From contig JBMNFR010000016.1 in assembly GCA_050949415.1 (NCBI GenBank), positions 62,001 to 126,000 of the forward strand: DNA of 64,000 nt, written 5' to 3'. Of the stretch, positions 30,309 to 38,632 are shown one piece after another. The stretch is from JAAZKI01 sp012799905 (GTDB lineage Bacteria; Verrucomicrobiota; Lentisphaeria; Oligosphaerales; Oligosphaeraceae). The notes under the pieces were generated by a model, which had not been told where the DNA came from, made no database searches, and saw nothing but the letters and a program-made list of their open reading frames with translations. Position 1 is the first letter of the stretch. Every line of letters begins with the position of its first letter. Made by a program: the position numbers and the translations under genes.

Positions 30309-31415
30309 ATGGCAAAACAAGAAATTGCGAAGAAGGCGGCTACGCCGGCGGGCCGGGTTTTGCGTCTTGGCATCATTGGCCAGGGTCGCAGCGGCCGGAA
30401 CATCCACGCTGAGTATTTGAAGCATGTTCCGGAGAAGTTCAAGATTGTGGCGGCCAGCGATTTGTTGGCGGATCGTTGCGAGCGCGCCGCCAAGGAATAC
30501 GGCTGCGCGACGTACCAGGACTACCGAGAGATGCTCCAGGACAAGTCATTGAATCTCGACTTGGTGGTCAACGCGAGCTTCAGCCACATGCACGCGCCGA
30601 TTACCAGGGAAATCATGCTGGCCGGCTTGAATGTCCTGTGTGAAAAGCCGTTTGCGCGCACCAGCGACGAAGTCAAGGATTTGATCGGTGTTTCGAAGCA
30701 GACTGGCCGTCTACTGGCCGTATTCCAGCAGTCGCGCTTTGCGCCGTATTATCGCAAGGTCAACGATGTTCTGCTGTCCGGCGTCCTTGGCCGCATCCAG
30801 ATGGTGAAGATCGCCTTCAATGGCTTTAGCCGTCGCTATGACTGGCAGACCTTGCAGTCATACAATGCCGGCGGGCTATTCAACACTGGGCCGCATCCGC
30901 TGGACCAGGCGCTCGGCTTCATCGGCCGCGACATCATGCCGAATGTGTGGTGCAAGATGGACGTGGTCAACTCACTTGGCGACGCTGACGACTTCTGCAA
31001 AGTCATACTCTCCTATCCCGGCCGCCCGATCATTGACATGGAAGTGTGCTCCAACACCCACTTCAGCCCGTATCTTTATCAAATCTACGGAAAGTATGGC
31101 AGCCTGGCCGGCACCATGAATAAGATCGAATGGAAATACTACAAGCCGGAAGAAGCCCCACCCATAAAGTTGATTCGCGAACCGCTCCCCGGACCGTCCT
31201 ACTGCTCGGATAAGCTTGAAATCCACTCCGAAGTCTGGGAAGTCCCGGAAGAGGAGAAGGACCTGTTCAATTCGACCTCAGCCCGCTTCTATGACAATCT
31301 GTACGATGCCTTGGTTTATGGCAAGGCCTTGGTCATCACTCCGGAGCAGGTCTGTCAGCAGATCGCTGTAATTGAAGAGTGCCATCGCCAGAACCCGCTG
31401 CCGCATAAGTTCTGA
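30309..31415 (+). CDS. Gfo/Idh/MocA family oxidoreductase
   Basis: A 368-aa NAD(P)-dependent dehydrogenase. The nucleotide loop is LRLGIIGQGRSGRNIHAEYL (about residues 18-37), the catalytic lysine is in LCEKPFARTSDEV (about residue 113), and GGLFNTGPHPLDQALGF occupies the place of the conserved D/N-x-G-x-H motif. The protein is intact and of normal length. It lies 171 bp downstream of the glycosidase-like gene and probably processes a sugar released by it, which is inference. It is clearly different from the member at 21044. Confidence 0.92.
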   Translation: MAKQEIAKKAATPAGRVLRLGIIGQGRSGRNIHAEYLKHVPEKFKIVAASDLLADRCERAAKEYGCATYQDYREMLQDKSLNLDLVVNASFSHMHAPITREIMLAGLNVLCEKPFARTSDEVKDLIGVSKQTGRLLAVFQQSRFAPYYRKVNDVLLSGVLGRIQMVKIAFNGFSRRYDWQTLQSYNAGGLFNTGPHPLDQALGFIGRDIMPNVWCKMDVVNSLGDADDFCKVILSYPGRPIIDMEVCSNTHFSPYLYQIYGKYGSLAGTMNKIEWKYYKPEEAPPIKLIREPLPGPSYCSDKLEIHSEVWEVPEEEKDLFNSTSARFYDNLYDALVYGKALVITPEQVCQQIAVIEECHRQNPLPHKF

Positions 31416-32376
31416 CCGCAAACTAAGCGAACCGCATCTGGCGGTAAGTCAGGCGTCCCGAGCCGCTTCTGCAAGCGCGCCGGGGTGCCTGTGTTGTAAT
31501 CCCGACAGTATGAACGATAGTGTCGCCCCTGCCGGAGGGGGGGCGGGTTTTGTAATGGGTTACCGATTGATACTTGGGGTTCCGGCGAGTTGCGGCGCCA
31601 GACTGCCCGGATAAGGCACCTTAGTGGACAGTGGACAATGGACTTTAGTGGACTTTAATGGACATCAGTAGACGATGGATTGTGGACTGAAGTGGACTTT
31701 AGTGGTGAGTGGACGTGGACAGAAGTGGACATGGTGGACAGCGTAGCCCAAGCTTACTTTCGCCCCTCGCCCCTCGCCCCCAATACTCGTTACTTAAGAT
31801 TTTTTAACCACGAAATACACGAAAAGGCACGAAAATTTTTTATAGGATTGTTGCTTTGACGGATGGGATTGCAAGTGGAATTTCGGTCTGGTTTGTTGTT
31901 TCCTCCAATTGCTTGGCATCCTTGGCGCCTTGGCGGTTGGTTCCTCGTTATTGAACCACCAAGACGCCAAGGACGCCAAGGTTAGCTTTATGAAGTTGAG
32001 TCGTCTGTGTGGTTACAAAGCGTTACGTTAAGAGTATTGCCCTCGCCCCTAAAAAAAGCCCCTCGCGGACAGCATAGTCCAAGCTCATCTCGCCCCTCGC
32101 CCCTCGCCCCTAATTCTCGCCCCTCGCCCCTCGCCCCTAATTCTCGCCCCTCGCCCCTAATTCTCGCCCCTCGCCCCTCGCCCCTAATTCTCGCCCCTCG
32201 CCCCTCGCCCCTCGCCCCTAATTCTCGCCCCTCGCCCCTTTCCTGAGACCGCTGCTCGTCGGATTTCCGAATATCAATGAGTGACCGATTACCTGGTTTT
32301 GCCGGGTTGCCGCTGCGAGGTCGTTTTTCCATCTGCAAATCTTTTGAAATTGGCTCTAAGGAGGATTGATTTTTCT
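31416..32376. repeat. 961-bp gene-free region of stacked repeat families
   Basis: After a possible terminator (31524-31551) come: TGGAC-rich DNA (31622-31740) with TGGACTTTAGTGGAC-like units; CCCCTCGCCCC units (31763-31780); a copy of the CCACGAAATACACGAAAAGG family (31807-31835); an inverted pair CCTTGGCGCC.TTGGCGGTT / AACCACCAAGACGCC (31920-31970); and a long C-rich block (32040-32240) made of CTCGCCC heptamers grouped in twos to fours and separated by CTAATT. It ends with the module CTGAGACCGCTGCTCGTCGG (32243-32262) through GTGACCGATTA, which is the reverse complement of the one near 2003-2055. No gene is supported. Confidence 0.88.
31524..31551 (+). terminator. Candidate intrinsic terminator
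   Basis: CGCCCCT (31524-31530), a GCCGG loop and AGGGGGGGCG form a GC-rich stem, followed by GGTTTT. It lies about 110 bp after the dehydrogenase stop and would end the plus-strand run. Confidence 0.4.
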
Positions 32377-34107
32377 ATGAAGATGAAGCAATATGATTTT
32401 TTCCCTGCGGGAAATTTGTCCCTCCGCGGAGTGATCGGCGCTGCCTTGCGAAAGAATATTTCTGGCAGGCTTGAGACTGTGAACGATTCCTTTATGGTTG
32501 GCCCGTTCCGCTCCCGTACGGAAGACGACGGGGCGTGGAGATGTGAGTTTTGGGGCAAAGTGACTCGTTCGATGATCTTGGCCTGGCGGATAAATCCAAC
32601 TGACCGCCTTCTCGAAAAGATACGTAGAACAGTCAAGGACCTCCTCTCTACCCAGACGCCGGATGGCTGCATCAGCACTTATCCTGTGAATCAGCAGCTC
32701 GATGGCTGGGATGTCTGGGGAAGAAAGTATGTGCTTTTGACGCTTCTCAGGTATTATCACTTGGTTGAATCTGATCCGGCAGTTCTGGCGGCCTGCTGCC
32801 GGATGACGGACCACCTGATTTCTCAATTAAAGGGAGATAAAGCCGATCTCCGTACCTGCGGAAGACACGGCGGTCTTGCCGCCTGCTCAATACTTGCAGG
32901 AATCGTGGAACTGTATAAAGCGACTGGAGAAAAAAGGTATCTTGATTTTGCCCGCGCTATCATTGAGTCGGGCTGTTCACTGAAAGAGAATGTGTTTGAC
33001 GCAGCTTTGAAAAATATCCCGCCGAAAGAGATTGGCAACGCCAAAGCCTATGAGTTGAGTTCCTGCTTTCAAGGAGCTTCTGCGTTTTCCCGCGTTGTCG
33101 GAGACGAACGCTACAAGGAGGCGGTTTGTGCATACTTCCGAATGGTCGTTGACCAGGAAATCTTCGTCACCGGGGGAGGCGGCGGAAAGGACGTAAGCGG
33201 AGAATTCTGGTTTGATGGTGTCGTCAATCAGGTAAAGGAAAATCCTGGTTGCGGACTTGGCGAGACTTGTGTGACGGCGACATTTATGCACCTTTGTGAA
33301 TCCGTGTTTGCGCTGGACGAAACGAATCAGGAGCCTATTGACCAGATGGAGAATTCGCTTTACAACGCTCTGTTGGGAGCGATGGCGCCATCCGGGGAGC
33401 ATTGGACTCATGCCAATCCGACTCCTCTGACTGGCGGCGGCTGGAAGGCTACTGCGCCGGATCAGATTTATCGTTGTTTCAAGAAACCTTTTGACGAGCA
33501 CGATTGTTGCCGTGCCCAGGGGCCGGAAGGTCTTGCTTTTGGCGCAGCGCATGCGGTTCTGCGTCTGCCGGACGGCATCATGGTCAATTTTTACGAGGAT
33601 TTTTTTCTGAAAGACACTACAGTTTCCGGAGAAGCCTACACGGTTGAAGCGTCCGGCGGTTATCCGGCCTCCGGCAGAACAGAACTGGTTTTCCGGATGG
33701 AGCAGCCGCTGAAACGGAAAGTCGTTTTGCGCATCCCGGCCTGGTCGGAAAACTGCGAACTTTCGCTTAATGGGAAAATGGTTCCCGTACGCGCAGGAAA
33801 ATACTGTGTGTTGGAACGCATTTGGGCAGACGGTGACCTCATCCAGATTGATTTTCACCCAACCGTGAAAGTGATCCGCCCAGCGGGAACAGATGGTGTT
33901 TTCGCTTTAAAATACGGTACTATCGTTTTGGCAGAACCTGGCAGCGGAGGCGGGAATCCAAATCCGGATAAAAAATGGGAGCTGTGTTCTTCGGGACGCG
34001 GAAAAATTCTAAATTTGAGGCAGGGTGACTTTGTAGGCTGCGATTATGCTTCGGCAGGTTCTGAATTTTCTCCGGATGATCCGCTCCGAGTCTTTTTTAA
34101 GGGATAG
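32377..34107 (+). CDS. GH127 beta-L-arabinofuranosidase-like glycoside hydrolase
   Basis: A 576-aa cytoplasmic-looking hydrolase of the DUF1680/GH127 family, whose founding member removes beta-L-arabinofuranose. The cysteine-glycosidase site is visible: GLGETCVTATFMHLCE gives Glu296 and Cys298, and FDEHDCCRAQGPEGLAFG gives the Cys377-Cys378 zinc ligands. TPDGCISTYP and DGWDVWGRKYVLLTLLRYY belong to the alpha/alpha barrel, and the C-terminal 150 residues form beta domains (VVLRIPAWSENCELSLNG). AAGGAGG lies 12-18 bases before the ATG at 32377. The base composition is visibly less GC-rich than its neighbours and codon use differs, and repeat blocks lie on both sides, suggesting acquisition by transfer. 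Confidence 0.9.
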   Translation: MKMKQYDFFPAGNLSLRGVIGAALRKNISGRLETVNDSFMVGPFRSRTEDDGAWRCEFWGKVTRSMILAWRINPTDRLLEKIRRTVKDLLSTQTPDGCISTYPVNQQLDGWDVWGRKYVLLTLLRYYHLVESDPAVLAACCRMTDHLISQLKGDKADLRTCGRHGGLAACSILAGIVELYKATGEKRYLDFARAIIESGCSLKENVFDAALKNIPPKEIGNAKAYELSSCFQGASAFSRVVGDERYKEAVCAYFRMVVDQEIFVTGGGGGKDVSGEFWFDGVVNQVKENPGCGLGETCVTATFMHLCESVFALDETNQEPIDQMENSLYNALLGAMAPSGEHWTHANPTPLTGGGWKATAPDQIYRCFKKPFDEHDCCRAQGPEGLAFGAAHAVLRLPDGIMVNFYEDFFLKDTTVSGEAYTVEASGGYPASGRTELVFRMEQPLKRKVVLRIPAWSENCELSLNGKMVPVRAGKYCVLERIWADGDLIQIDFHPTVKVIRPAGTDGVFALKYGTIVLAEPGSGGGNPNPDKKWELCSSGRGKILNLRQGDFVGCDYASAGSEFSPDDPLRVFFKG

Positions 34108-34394
34108 GCAATGTGCGAAACTTTGTGACAGAAAGAGAGATTTGGCGCAGTGATTGTGCTGGTAGACGTCCGGTAGTGCCCCTACTGGGCACCAGTTTTG
34201 GGGTATGCCTTCCCCCAGGCTGAAGCCTAGGGTTAAGCATGGTTAAGCGCCTAAGGCGCAAAAAGATGTGGACGGTGTGGACATAGTGGACATAGTGGAC
34301 GGTGTGGACAGCGTAGTCCAAGCTCATCTCGCCCCTCGCCCCTCGCCCCTAAAAAAAACGCCCCTCGCCCCTAAAAAAACGCCCCTTCTTACGT
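34108..34394. repeat. Mosaic repeat block downstream of GH127
   Basis: Contains AGTGCCCCTACTGGGCACCA (34173-34192), the palindrome CAGGCT-GA-AGCCTA (34216-34229), TTAAGCATGGTTAAGCGCC, GTGGACGGTGTGGACATAG tracts (34268-34310) and CTCGCCC heptamers with poly-A (34327-34383). Most of it is the reverse complement of 2083-2220. It lies between convergent genes. Confidence 0.88.
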
Positions 34395-36251
34395 TCACGG
34401 GTCAGGATGGAGAAAGTCTTCCAATGCCTCTGTGGTGACAAAGGCCTGGCAAAATGGTTCGGCTTCGCGCCGCAGCCCATAATCGCCGGTTACCAGCCAG
34501 ACTTGGTGGTCGCCGGGAGGCAGGCGCCGCAAGTATCTAAGGATAAAGTCGTCGGCATTGTGCGCATCGCTTTTTTGGGCGGCAAAGGCGATGGTCATGC
34601 CCTCGCCATCTTTTTCTACATTATCCAAAAGCGGGTCATTACCGTCAAACACGATCATCCATTCTCGGAAAAATCGTCTTTTGCGTTTGCATGCGTCCAG
34701 GAAGTTTTTTCTGGCTTGGTCAAGGCCGTATTTCTGTTCGATGTTTGCCCAATATTTTGAGCATTTTATTGCATTATATCCATCAATGACGAGTGTTTTC
34801 TGTCTCACTTCGGCGAGGAAGGGCATGATTGACCAGATTTCCCGCTTGTCTTTCGGCGGGGTCTTGTCCAGGGATGAGTGTTCCAGGAGGTGTTTCTGCT
34901 GTATCCGGCTGGCGACTGTTTTGTCGAGTCCGTCGGCCTCAGCCTGCGGGATGATTTCAAGCTTGGCAGCGAGCCGGATCAGGTCTTGGAAGTGTTGGAA
35001 GAAATCATCATCAGCAGCGGTCAGATTAGTTGATTTGAGTTTGGCCGTAATTAACTGGGGCAATCCGTATGCAGGCTGATAGGCAGGACGTGAGATACTG
35101 AGCAGATCGCTGAGTTCCTCATGGCGTTGTTTCAGTTCCGGAATCAGTTTGCGCAGTTCTTCGTCGACGACGATTGAGTCAGCCAGCAAGGTATTGATCC
35201 TTTCTTCTGCTTTTTCCAGGCGGTCTAACTCGTCTTCCAGCAGTGAGCGGCGGCCGTGTTTTTCATTTAAACGCAGCTGATTTTCGATGGCGGCCTCCAC
35301 CTGTTGCAACAGGCTGTCATGGTTAACGCGGCGCTTCTGGATTTGTTCCAGGTCATCCGGCGTCAAGCCCAGAAATTGTTGTTTGAAGGCCTGTATTTCT
35401 TGTTCGAGGCGGCGTTCGAATTCGTCTTCACGCCGGGTCAGTTCCTGCTGGTGTTGCTCTGCGGTGTCCTTTATTGCTTGCGCGGCGGTTTGGCGGGCTT
35501 CTTCCTGGAGGTACCTTTGTTCGCGGAGGTCATGGTCGAGTTCGCGAGTTTTGGCGCGCTCCTGCTCTAGAGCCTTTGTCAGCTCTTTGGTTTGGTTTTT
35601 CAACTCCCTGATTTGATGTTTGAGTTTTTCTCGATTTTGGTCGGTTTCGGCTTGGGCCTGTCCTCGTTCTTCGCTGCTAGCGGTGTTATCATCGCGGGTT
35701 CGAGGCGTTTTTTCCATTGGCAGGACGGTCTTGGCAAAGTCAACCCAGGGATTTTCGGCCAGGTCTTCGGGATCGCGGTCTTCCCAGACTGACGGGCAGC
35801 GACAGAGGCGCTGAGCCAAGCGGGCCAGTTTTGATGCCTCAAAATTCGGGGAAGTCATGGCGAGAATGAAAGGCCTTGGGTCTGGGAGCGTTTCCAGGAG
35901 TAGTCGCCAGTTGTCGAGTATCCACTCGGGGCCGAACAGTTCAAGCAGTTCGCAGCACGAGTTCCAGGGACCCTTTTGGGTACACGCCAGTTGCAGGAGC
36001 TCATCCGTCCACGCAGGGTTGCGCAGCATCGACTTGCGCAGGCGGTCGCGCATGGCTGGCGTGCTGATGGTCTGCGGCGTCATCTGGAAGCCGCCCTTGC
36101 TGAGCTGGGCGTTCCAAAGCGGCCGGCTTTTAATGGCCTCGCATAACGTGGTTGCGGAAAGTTGTGTCAGCAGCCAGTCCAAGGCCGCCGGGCAAATAGG
36201 GCGCGGACTGGGATTTTTGGCGGCGGAGAGGGCTGGGGAAGAGGGCGTCAT
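34395..36251 (-). CDS. Coiled-coil protein with C-terminal YacP-like NYN ribonuclease domain
   Basis: A 618-aa soluble protein. Residues 1-170 are helical and unrecognised (WLLTQLSATTLCEAIKSR, NSCCELLELFGPEWILDNWR). Residues about 190-400 are a long charged coiled coil (QIRELKNQTKELTKALEQER, ARQTAAQAIKDTAEQHQQEL). Residues 485-618 are a YacP-like NYN domain: TLVIDGYNAIKC, WMIVFDGND, AHNADDFILRYLRRLP and VWLVTGDYGLRREAE, with the acidic residues (DGYN, FDGND, ADD, TGD) of PIN/NYN nucleases. It is likely an endoribonuclease or RNA-processing factor, by inference. The ATG at 36251 is chosen so that the gene stays clear of the divergent tsaC start; the frame remains open to 36452. Confidence 0.78.
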   Translation of the reverse strand: MTPSSPALSAAKNPSPRPICPAALDWLLTQLSATTLCEAIKSRPLWNAQLSKGGFQMTPQTISTPAMRDRLRKSMLRNPAWTDELLQLACTQKGPWNSCCELLELFGPEWILDNWRLLLETLPDPRPFILAMTSPNFEASKLARLAQRLCRCPSVWEDRDPEDLAENPWVDFAKTVLPMEKTPRTRDDNTASSEERGQAQAETDQNREKLKHQIRELKNQTKELTKALEQERAKTRELDHDLREQRYLQEEARQTAAQAIKDTAEQHQQELTRREDEFERRLEQEIQAFKQQFLGLTPDDLEQIQKRRVNHDSLLQQVEAAIENQLRLNEKHGRRSLLEDELDRLEKAEERINTLLADSIVVDEELRKLIPELKQRHEELSDLLSISRPAYQPAYGLPQLITAKLKSTNLTAADDDFFQHFQDLIRLAAKLEIIPQAEADGLDKTVASRIQQKHLLEHSSLDKTPPKDKREIWSIMPFLAEVRQKTLVIDGYNAIKCSKYWANIEQKYGLDQARKNFLDACKRKRRFFREWMIVFDGNDPLLDNVEKDGEGMTIAFAAQKSDAHNADDFILRYLRRLPPGDHQVWLVTGDYGLRREAEPFCQAFVTTEALEDFLHPDP

Positions 36252-36438
36252 AGTGGCTGGGAAGTCCAGGCTGTGAGTGAAAAGGCAATGGCGCCGACCA
36301 GGCATCGGCGGCGAGGAGTTTTTTACGGTTTGGTGTTTTCCGTTCAGGTGCTCCAGGCAGTATAGTATATCAATGACAGGCTGGGACAGGGGTGCCGGAG
36401 CAACATCAGTTATGGACAATATAGCCGGGAAAAGGCAA

Positions 36439-37041
36439 ATGAAAAGGTGCAAGGAAAATGATTCTGACGCCTTGGACGTGGCAGCAGCGGTTTTGCGCGC
36501 TGGCGGCGTCGTGGCTTTGCCGACGGAAACCGTGTATGGCCTGACCGCGTTGTGGCGCCATCAGGGCGCATGTCAGAAAATCTACCAATTGAAGCACCGT
36601 CCGGCAGACAAGCGTTTGCAGATGCTGGCTGCGTCAATCAGCGTCGCGGTCGCGGCTGGGCTATGTCCGGACGAACGCTTGGAGCGCCTGGGACGTCATT
36701 TTTGGCCGGGCGCCTTGACCGTAGTCGCCTCGTCGCAAGGCGGTGACAGCATTGGCCTGCGGATTCCGGCGCATCCGTTTCTGGCGGCTTTGCTGGAACG
36801 CCTAGGCGAGCCATTGGCAGCGACCAGCGCCAATGCATCGGGTCAACCAGCGGCAATTACGGCGTCAGCGGCAGTGTATGGCTTGGACGGCGAGCCGGAT
36901 TTGCTCATTGACGGCGGCGAAGTCAGCGTGACCGCCGGAGCGGCGTCGACGGTTGTGTCGCTGCTGGCGCCAGAAGCAGTGATTCTGCGGCAGGGCCCGA
37001 TCAGCCTGGCGGCGATTCAGTCGGCTTTGGCCGCAGTTTAA
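36439..37041 (+). CDS. tsaC: L-threonylcarbamoyladenylate synthase (Sua5/YrdC/YwlC family)
   Basis: A 200-aa enzyme making threonylcarbamoyl-AMP from threonine, bicarbonate and ATP for the tRNA t6A modification. Diagnostic segments are GGVVALPTETVYGLTA (about residues 22-37), YQLKHRPADKRLQMLA (KxR...K binding motif) and PLAATSANASGQPA. The C-terminus STVVSLLAPEAVILRQGPIS closes the domain, with no Sua5 extension, so the short TsaC form. Either ATG at 36412 or 36439 could start it; the second gives the usual N-terminus. It is transcribed away from the NYN gene. Confidence 0.9.
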   Translation: MKRCKENDSDALDVAAAVLRAGGVVALPTETVYGLTALWRHQGACQKIYQLKHRPADKRLQMLAASISVAVAAGLCPDERLERLGRHFWPGALTVVASSQGGDSIGLRIPAHPFLAALLERLGEPLAATSANASGQPAAITASAAVYGLDGEPDLLIDGGEVSVTAGAASTVVSLLAPEAVILRQGPISLAAIQSALAAV

Positions 37042-37051
37042 GCGGTTGTCA

Positions 37052-37966
37052 TCAGCTGTTGAGTTTGAAGTTGAAGCTGACGATGGCCGCGATCATCAGA
37101 AAGGCTGCCAGCAGGCGGCGGAAGAATATGGCGCGGCTGACTTTTTCCTCCAGTTCGGTAAAGCCGGCTTTGGCCAGGAGAGCGCCAATCAGGATGGCGA
37201 ATAGGCCGCGGGTGCTCTGGATAATGTTGCCATTGACCGTGCCGATGCTGCTGAAGCAGGCAAAGAGGAAAAGCATGGCCAGCAGCCAGAAGAACGCGAA
37301 CGGCGTGACTGAGCGCCATACCTGCTTGGATTGGCGCGGCATCCAGGGAAGGATGGCCAGGGATAGGGCGCCGCATAAGGTGTAGGAAAGGAAGGCACCG
37401 AGCAGGGATGACGCGGCCAGCCCGGTGACGCCAATGTTTTGCAATCGGTGCACCAGCTCGGTGATGCAGGTGTCGGAGGAGGCGTAGCCGATGCAGGTGA
37501 GAATCACCCAGGTGAGGCTGTCAATGCCGATGCGTCTGCCGGCGTTGTTGAGCAGAGCCGTCGAAGCCAGCGTGAGGAAGATGCCGAGCCATTGCCAAAA
37601 GCCATAGGTGGCATTTTTCAGAATCAGGAGGTTGATGGCTGCCAGGACAATCAGCTTCAGTCCCAGCAGCGGCACGACCCGGGAGGAATCGACCTTGCGC
37701 TGGGCCATGAATAGGCACGTCTGTCCCCACAGATAAAAGAGCACGCCGCCAATCAGCGGCCAGGCGATGGTGGCGAAATGACTGAAGACTAGCGGCGACC
37801 AGGTGAAGCAGAGCCCAATGAGCGACAGCGCGCCCATGATCAGGTGCGCTCGGCAGAGCAGGCCAACTGGCCCGATGTTACGATGGCGCCGGACGGCCAG
37901 GCTGGAGAAAACGTAGGCCAAGGCCAGGCAGAACGCAGCGATGCTGCCCAGAATTATTCCAGTCAT
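37052..37966 (-). CDS. EamA/DMT family transporter
   Basis: A 304-aa integral membrane protein with about ten hydrophobic segments in two halves. It begins MTGIILGSIAAFCLALAYVFSS and shows GLLCRAHLIMGALSLIGLC, SRVVPLLGLKLIVLAAINLLIL at the end of the first half and IQSTRGLFAILIGALLAKAGF in the second, as in drug/metabolite exporters. The substrate is unknown. It ends 10 bp from the tsaC stop (convergent), so the two terminate against each other. It is not closely similar to the DMT protein at 14593. Confidence 0.85.
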   Translation of the reverse strand: MTGIILGSIAAFCLALAYVFSSLAVRRHRNIGPVGLLCRAHLIMGALSLIGLCFTWSPLVFSHFATIAWPLIGGVLFYLWGQTCLFMAQRKVDSSRVVPLLGLKLIVLAAINLLILKNATYGFWQWLGIFLTLASTALLNNAGRRIGIDSLTWVILTCIGYASSDTCITELVHRLQNIGVTGLAASSLLGAFLSYTLCGALSLAILPWMPRQSKQVWRSVTPFAFFWLLAMLFLFACFSSIGTVNGNIIQSTRGLFAILIGALLAKAGFTELEEKVSRAIFFRRLLAAFLMIAAIVSFNFKLNS

Positions 37967-38108
37967 GGAGTAGTTAACCTGTCGCTGACAAAGAGGGGTG
38001 GTGAAGACACGTCTTGGCCAGGTTTCGGCCGATATCTAAAAAGAGCACGGCGGAGGGGTGCCTGTTTCCGCCGTGAACGTGGCGCTGGAGTTGCTGTGGA
38101 AGCGGCGG

Positions 38109-38540
38109 TCAACCTTGCAGCAAGTCTTTTTCCGAGTAGACATTCATGCCGGCTTGGCTAAGCGCCTGGCTGGCTGCTTCGGGGTCGCTGAAGCGGAAGA
38201 TCATGACCGGATTGGAGGTTTTCGGCTCCGCAATGGCGTACATGTACTCAATGTTGATTTTGGTGTTGACGAACACAGAGAGGACTTTGGCCAGGCCGCC
38301 GGGGGTGCTGGCCACTTCCACGGCGATGACTTCATTGATGTGGCAGACGACGTCATGCTGGCGCAGGACAGCCGCCGCTGCGTCGACATTGTCGACGATG
38401 AGCCGAAGAATGCCGAAGTCCTGGGTGTCAGCGACGGAGAGTCCGCGGATGTTCTGGCCGGCGTCGCCAAGGATTTTGGCGATCGTAGCTAGTCTGCCGA
38501 CGCGGTTTTCGAGGAAGATGGAGAGTTGCCTGATGGTCAT
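38109..38540 (-). CDS. Double ACT-domain protein
   Basis: A 143-aa protein made of two ACT domains: residues 1-70 (QLSIFLENRVGRLATIAKILGDAGQNIRG) and 70-140 (VIAVEVASTPGGLAKVLSVF..TKINIEYMYA). ACT domains bind amino acids and act as allosteric sensors. Genes of this type are commonly found next to phenylacetate-CoA ligase and indolepyruvate or 2-oxoacid:ferredoxin oxidoreductase genes in anaerobes, and here it is 93 bp downstream of paaK on the same strand. AAAGGAG precedes the ATG by seven bases. Confidence 0.9.
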   Translation of the reverse strand: MTIRQLSIFLENRVGRLATIAKILGDAGQNIRGLSVADTQDFGILRLIVDNVDAAAAVLRQHDVVCHINEVIAVEVASTPGGLAKVLSVFVNTKINIEYMYAIAEPKTSNPVMIFRFSDPEAASQALSQAGMNVYSEKDLLQG

Positions 38541-38632
38541 GTTTGTTCTCCTTTCAGCAGAGTAATCGTGGTTGTCGGGCGGTTATTGACAGTCTTGGCG
38601 CGCTAAGGAAGCAGGATAGGCGTCAAACAGGT

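Noticed and set aside
32007..32246. Small frame encoding LAPRPSPLAP repeats
   Set aside because: It is a translation of the CTCGCCC heptamer tract; no start signal or family.
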